Origin: JAJYVT01 sp027339205
Lineage (GTDB): Bacteria; Actinomycetota; Acidimicrobiia; Acidimicrobiales; RAAP-2
Direction: 5' to 3'
DNA: 64,000 bases
NCBI GenBank assembly: GCA_027339205.1
Contig: DAHWOV010000098.1
Coordinates: 1 to 64,000, forward strand
Position 1 is the stretch's first letter; every line of letters begins with the position of its first letter. A program made the translations under genes and the position numbers. This document shows positions 59,896 to 64,000 of this stretch, one piece after another. The notes beneath the pieces were generated by a model. It was not told where the DNA came from and ran no database searches. It saw nothing but the letters and a program-made list of their open reading frames with translations.

Positions 59896-61172
59896 GCGCG
59901 GCGGCCGCCGCGTCGACAGGACCGCTGCCCCACGACGGCTCGGTGCTGGTGGTGGGCGCCGGGCTGGCTGGCTTGCGTGCAGCGCAAGCGCTCCGGCAGG
60001 GCGGCTTCGCCGGCTCGCTCGTGATGGTGGGCGACGAGCTCCACTGCCCCTACGACCGGCCTCCGCTCTCGAAACAGGTGCTCGCAGGAACGTGGCCCCC
60101 CACACGGGCGGTCCTGGTGGACCGCCACCAGCTCGAAGAGCTGGGGGTGGACCTTCGCCTGGGGCGGCGTGCGGAGTCCCTCGACGCGGAGGCCCGCCGG
60201 GTGACGCTCGATGACGGGACCGCACTGCAGGCGGATGGGGTCGTGATCGCGACCGGCGCCCGCCCGCGCCGGCTGCCCGGGACCGAGGCGCTCGGGAGCG
60301 GGGTGGGCGTGCTGCGGACGCTCGACGACTGCGAGCGGCTCCGCGCGGCGGTCCTGGACGCCTCGCCGGGGTGCAGGGTGGTCGTCGTGGGCGCGGGGTT
60401 CATCGGCTCGGAGGTCGCAGCGACCTGCGCAGGGCTCGGATGCGCGGTCACGGTGCTCGAAGCGCTGCCCGTCCCGCTCGCGCAGGCGCTCGGGGAGCGG
60501 GTCGGAGGCGCGCTCGGCGCCCTGCACCCGCGCCACGGGGTGGCGCTGCGCACCGGCGTCGCGGTGAAGGCCGTGCGCTCGCGCGCGCCTGCGCAGGGAG
60601 CCCTCTACGAGGTCGAGCTCCACGATGGCGGGGCGCTCCCGGCCGACGTGGTCGTCGTGGGGATCGGCGTCGTGCCGAACACCGAGTGGCTCGAGGGCTC
60701 GGGCCTCGAGATGGCCGACGGGGTCGTGTGCGACCACGCGCTGTTCGCCGCCGACGGCGTGGTGTGCGCCGGCGACCTGTGCCGCTGGCGCTGGCGGCAT
60801 CTCGGCGAGGAGCAGTCGCGTCGGATCGAGCACTGGGAGGCAGCCTCCCAGATGGGCGCGGCAGCGGCGAGGAGCCTTTTGGCCGGAAGGAGGCACGCCG
60901 AGCCGTTCGACCCCGTCCCGTACTTCTGGTCCGACCAGTACGGGCTGCGGGTCCAGGTGCTCGGCTGTCCCGAGCCCACCGACGAGGTCGCCGTGTCGCC
61001 CGGCGGCTTCGACGCAGAGGACGGGAAGTTCGTCGCGCTCTACGGGCGGGGCGGGAGGCTGAGCGGGGCGATCGCCGTCTCACGGCCTCGTCAGCTCATG
61101 GCGTTTCGGCCGCTCCTTGCGGCGGGGGCCAGCTTCGCCGACGCGCGGGTGCTGCTCGGGGCGGAGGCCTGA
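59892..61172 (+). CDS. FAD/NAD(P)-dependent ferredoxin reductase-like protein
   Basis: This 426-residue flavoprotein disulphide-reductase-fold protein has an FAD site VLVVGAGLAGLRAAQAL (~19-35), CPYDRPPLSKQVL, an NAD(P) site VVVVGAGFIGSEVAA (~160) and a C-terminal reductase domain with YFWSDQYGLRVQVLG. It resembles reductases of Rieske oxygenase and P450 systems. The electron acceptor is unknown. It is coupled to the MBL gene by ATGA. Its 3' 82 bp overlap the convergent TgpA-like frame. Confidence 0.87.
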   Translation: MSAAAAASTGPLPHDGSVLVVGAGLAGLRAAQALRQGGFAGSLVMVGDELHCPYDRPPLSKQVLAGTWPPTRAVLVDRHQLEELGVDLRLGRRAESLDAEARRVTLDDGTALQADGVVIATGARPRRLPGTEALGSGVGVLRTLDDCERLRAAVLDASPGCRVVVVGAGFIGSEVAATCAGLGCAVTVLEALPVPLAQALGERVGGALGALHPRHGVALRTGVAVKAVRSRAPAQGALYEVELHDGGALPADVVVVGIGVVPNTEWLEGSGLEMADGVVCDHALFAADGVVCAGDLCRWRWRHLGEEQSRRIEHWEAASQMGAAAARSLLAGRRHAEPFDPVPYFWSDQYGLRVQVLGCPEPTDEVAVSPGGFDAEDGKFVALYGRGGRLSGAIAVSRPRQLMAFRPLLAAGASFADARVLLGAEA

Positions 61173-63457
61173 CGGCCGGCTCGACGGCGGGCGTGGTGTC
61201 GCACCGCTCGCCGAACCCGGCGGGCCTCTTGGACGTGGCGACGCCCGGCGGCCCGCGCCGGCGAACCGCCGCGCTCGCGACGGCCCTCGTCCCGGTCCCA
61301 CGCCGCTCGCCCGGCCAGGGAGGCGAGCGCACGTGCACGTGACGACGCGCTCGGTGCGCCCTCGGGGACGTCCTTGAGGACGTCCCCGAGGGCGTCTGTC
61401 GAGGTGCTCTCCACTGCACCCTCCACTGCACCCTCCACTGCACCCTCCACTGCACCTCCCAAGAGGTCGTCGAGCGCGCCGGCGATCGACTCGAGCGTGG
61501 TCCCGGGCCTGCACGCGAGGTTCGCGTGGCGCGCGGCCCGCTCCAGCTCGCGGGTCACCTTGGTGCGCCACGTCCGCGGGCGTCTCCGTCGCCAGAGGTA
61601 CGCGAGCCCGGCGAGCGCGAGCAGCGCCGCGACGGCGGCGGCGGGGGCCACAAGGACGCGGCGCAGGGTGGCCGCCAGGTCGTGGCCGAGCGTTGACGCC
61701 GTCGTGGGGTTCTCGGTGGGGACGAGGGCCGTCGGGTCGAAGCTCTGCCAGCCGTAGCCGGGGAACCACACCTGCACCCACGCGTGAGCGTCCTTGGCCT
61801 GCTCGTCGTAGAGGCCGGTGATCGGATCGAAGCGGCCCGGCACGTACCCGACCGCCTCGCGGGCAGGGATCCCGAGCGTCCGGAGCATGACGGCGAGGGA
61901 GGTGCTGATCTGCTCGCAAAAGCCGCGGCGCGATCCGAAGAGGAACTGGACCACCGAGTCCTGGCCGGGCGCGAGCGGGGGGATGTCGAGCGTGTAGCGG
62001 GTGTGCGAGCCGATCCAGTGCTCCAACGCCTCGATCTTCGAGACGACCGTCGTGTCGTGCGACGTGACCCTGCGGGCCAGCGCCGCGACCCGCGGGTAAT
62101 GGCGGGGGAGCTGCAAGTCCTCCCGCCTCACGGCGGCTGTGAGCCCTGCCGTGCCGTTCGACCTGGCGAGGGCCGCGCTGCTCGGCGTGGCGACTGTCGA
62201 CAGGACGCTGTAGACCGAACCGGCGCCCAGCGCGCGTGGGGTGCGGATGGCCCCGTTCACCCCGACGTAGAGACGCCGGGTGGGGATCCACACCGCCGTC
62301 GCCTGGTCGGCGTGGAGGACCAGGTTCGACGCGGGTGCAGCGAGATAGAAGGTCTGGTAGTCCGGCTGGACGGCGCTCCGGCGAGCGAGCGAGATCGAGC
62401 GGGTGGCAGCGTCCGGCTCCCCGGTGGGCGAGAACGCGCTCGGTCCCAGCGCGAAGGGCGACCCGCCCGTGAGGACGGCCCAAGGCCGCGCGCGGCCCGA
62501 GCCGGGTTTCGCGCCGGATGGCGGCGGTCCGGTCTCGCGCCATGACCTTCCCGACCAGGTGTCGTAGGTCTCGGCGATCCAGTAGGACGGTCGGTCCGCC
62601 CGCACCCGGAGCACGACCTCGCTGCCGAGACCGGGACGCAGGGCCGTGTCGAGCGGGCCTGCGAAGCCGAGGAAGCCCCCGACGCCGGTCGGCCCGGACG
62701 CGGACGCCGGAGCGAGGTCCGTCGAGCGGGGGGCAGGCACCACGCGTGGGGCCGGGCCGGCCGTGCCCCCGGCGCCTGTGGTCCCGCTGGCTCCGGCGCC
62801 TGTGCCGCCGCCGCCGGCGAACGAGAGCGTCGGCGGCCGTGGCGGGGGAAGGAAGGTGACGAGCAGCCCCGCCACGAGGAGCGCAGTCGCGCTCGACGCG
62901 ACGGCCGGCAGTGGGCGCGACCACGATCCATTGGCCATGGAGGACCACGAGGCATGCAGGGCGAGGAGCCCGAGCGCCGCCCAGAGGGCGACGTAGACGC
63001 CGAAGGAGAGGTCGATGGCCTGCGCGCCGGCGATTGCCATGAGCGTCGCCGAACCGGCCAGCGAGAAGCCGATGTCCTTGCGCGCGGGCATGTCGAAGGC
63101 GTGCGCGGCGAGCATCGCGCTGAAGAGCACCGCGAGCGGGTCCTCCACGCCGCGCAGCCTTCCTGCGGCCGCGGCCGACGAGACCGTGACGAAGAACCAC
63201 GCGAACGCGCCGAGCATCGCAGCTGCGAGGAGCACCTTCAGGTGCGGAAGCGGCCTCGTCCGGCGCAGGTGCGAAAAGAGGCTCCCCGCGCACAAGAGCG
63301 CCGCGACGAGGGCCGCGAACCACGCGGGCAGCTCGCCCTGTCCCGCGCACGCGGCGATCGCCACGCACACCGCACCTGCAGCCGACGTCCGGAGCGCCAC
63401 CGAGTGCTCGGCCGGCCAGCTCCGCCCGGCGCGCAAAAGGGGCATGAACCTGCTCAC
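61091..63457 (-). CDS. TgpA-like membrane transglutaminase protein
   Basis: The protein has 788 residues: five or six N-terminal helices (~30-215), a large extracytoplasmic domain with a transglutaminase core (Cys in GFCEQIS, His in AHAWVQVWF, Asp in SFDPTAL, ~500-560), one further helix (~605-625) and a cytoplasmic tail. The tail contains GAVE repeats and an Arg-rich end that is partly antisense to the flavoprotein gene. TgpA-type proteins occur with DUF58 and MoxR genes. The GTG at 63457 overlaps the DUF58 stop (GTGA). The true C-terminus may be shorter in function than in frame. Confidence 0.85.
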   Translation of the reverse strand: MSRFMPLLRAGRSWPAEHSVALRTSAAGAVCVAIAACAGQGELPAWFAALVAALLCAGSLFSHLRRTRPLPHLKVLLAAAMLGAFAWFFVTVSSAAAAGRLRGVEDPLAVLFSAMLAAHAFDMPARKDIGFSLAGSATLMAIAGAQAIDLSFGVYVALWAALGLLALHASWSSMANGSWSRPLPAVASSATALLVAGLLVTFLPPPRPPTLSFAGGGGTGAGASGTTGAGGTAGPAPRVVPAPRSTDLAPASASGPTGVGGFLGFAGPLDTALRPGLGSEVVLRVRADRPSYWIAETYDTWSGRSWRETGPPPSGAKPGSGRARPWAVLTGGSPFALGPSAFSPTGEPDAATRSISLARRSAVQPDYQTFYLAAPASNLVLHADQATAVWIPTRRLYVGVNGAIRTPRALGAGSVYSVLSTVATPSSAALARSNGTAGLTAAVRREDLQLPRHYPRVAALARRVTSHDTTVVSKIEALEHWIGSHTRYTLDIPPLAPGQDSVVQFLFGSRRGFCEQISTSLAVMLRTLGIPAREAVGYVPGRFDPITGLYDEQAKDAHAWVQVWFPGYGWQSFDPTALVPTENPTTASTLGHDLAATLRRVLVAPAAAVAALLALAGLAYLWRRRRPRTWRTKVTRELERAARHANLACRPGTTLESIAGALDDLLGGAVEGAVEGAVEGAVESTSTDALGDVLKDVPEGAPSASSRARALASLAGRAAWDRDEGRRERGGSPARAAGRRHVQEARRVRRAVRHHARRRAGRQASAPSSTRASAKLAPAARSGRNAMS
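61409..61456 (-). repeat. Four 12-bp tandem repeats encoding GAVE
   Basis: Four perfect copies of CTCCACTGCACC (plus strand) lie in frame in the tail of the TgpA-like gene and encode repeated GAVE on the minus strand. Confidence 0.9.
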
Positions 63458-64000
63458 TCCGGCCCCTGCGGCAAGCTCGCGGGCGAGGAGGGCGCGCCGC
63501 CGAGGGGGCGTCCCCACGGGGCGCCGGTGCGCGGGAGGGCGCGAGCGAGCCGCTTTCCCGCCGCGTCCATCGTGGTCACGGGGGCGACGACCTCGCCCTC
63601 GGGGTGGGCGGTCCTGAGCTCCACCGCCACGCCGGCGAGGAGCAGCGCGCGGACGGTCGCCATCACCCGCTCGGCGTGCCGCTCCGCGGCGTCGGGGTCT
63701 GTCGGCAGCAGGCCCTCGACGGTCGCGGTCTGCGGTTCGGGGCGCTGGGGCTCTCGGACCATGAGCGACCCCGTGTGCGCAGTCGCGCGCCAGTGCACGA
63801 GCGCCCGCCGGTCGCCGGGCTCGTACGGGCGCACCCCGCGCTGTCCTGCGCCGCGCCCGGGTCCCGTCCCAGGGGTCTCGTCGCCGGGGGTCTCGTCTCG
63901 TGGGTCCTGTGTGCGCGCCGTGCGGGTGCCGGCGTCCCCCCTCCCGACGCGTGGTGCGACGGCGACGGGGCGAGGGAGCGCCAGCGTGTCGGTGCGCGTC
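63454..64000 (-). CDS. DUF58-domain protein, C-terminal part
   Basis: The frame is open to the window edge, so only the last ~181 residues are seen and the start lies beyond 64000. It shows the DUF58 hallmark GVRPYEPGDRRALVHWRATA, followed by a VREPQRPEPQ region and a helical end. DUF58 proteins are usually encoded with MoxR ATPases and TgpA-like transglutaminases, in line with the downstream neighbour, which it overlaps by GTGA. The first visible residues (RTDTLALPRPVAVAPRVG) are strand-like. An Asp/Glu/Pro/Gly-rich linker precedes the hallmark. Confidence 0.88.
   Translation of the reverse strand, partial: TRTDTLALPRPVAVAPRVGRGDAGTRTARTQDPRDETPGDETPGTGPGRGAGQRGVRPYEPGDRRALVHWRATAHTGSLMVREPQRPEPQTATVEGLLPTDPDAAERHAERVMATVRALLLAGVAVELRTAHPEGEVVAPVTTMDAAGKRLARALPRTGAPWGRPLGGAPSSPASLPQGPE

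Overview
The window is about 70% GC and densely coded. Many genes overlap by 4 bp (ATGA or GTGA), GTG starts are common, and the energy genes are of actinobacterial type: a fused E2/E1 2-oxoglutarate dehydrogenase (kgd), CydDC and an IlvX-like thiamine enzyme. This indicates an Actinomycetota chromosome. My best guess is a member of the class Acidimicrobiia, but that is inferred from gene style, not from a search. The only clearly foreign-looking stretch is about 1.3 kb beside a tRNA-Val.

Layout. 1-6.3 kb: kgd (5' end missing), a NYN-S1 nuclease-like protein, fabZ and xthA on the plus strand. 6.3-11 kb: a minus-strand operon of UvrD-type helicase, GlcD-type flavin oxidase and IlvX-type enzyme. 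11.3-14.8 kb: hydrolase, membrane-anchored MurF-like ligase and ddl. 14.9-19.2 kb: a membrane-tethered BTAD regulator, a repeat-rich secreted protein and an HTH protein. 19.3-22.9 kb: small unknown proteins, a CHAP hydrolase, a lipoprotein and an inositol-phosphatase-like enzyme. 23.0-24.4 kb: tRNA-Val(UAC) with a truncated integrase and other mobile-element debris. 24.4-29.6 kb: a complete livGFHMK-type ABC uptake operon closed by a strong hairpin.

29.8-39 kb: glgX, a small membrane protein, a HAD-phosphatase/ATPase fusion, a STAS protein, two CBS proteins, a Rip3-like site-2 protease and zwf. Two near-consensus DosR-type boxes lie between the divergent STAS and CBS genes. Together with the Rip3/CBS pairing, which recalls Rv2625c-Rv2626c of Mycobacterium tuberculosis, this suggests a hypoxia or redox response island. 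39-42.4 kb: a cell-wall amidase and an OatA-like acyltransferase.

42.7-49.2 kb: MFS transporter, a small minus-strand operon (EEP hydrolase, two membrane proteins), then dapC-like aminotransferase, PhzF, Nudix and zinc-ribbon proteins. 49.3-51.7 kb: haloalkane-dehalogenase-like enzyme, a TetR regulator with an unusual N-terminus, and a decayed spacer. 51.7-56.8 kb: cydDC, then an ECF sigma factor with its membrane partner. 56.9-57.3 kb: RNase P RNA (rnpB). 57.4-61.2 kb: xseA-xseB-MBL hydrolase-flavoprotein reductase, each overlapping the next. 61.1-64 kb: a TgpA-like transglutaminase membrane protein and the C-terminal end of a DUF58 protein that runs off the window.
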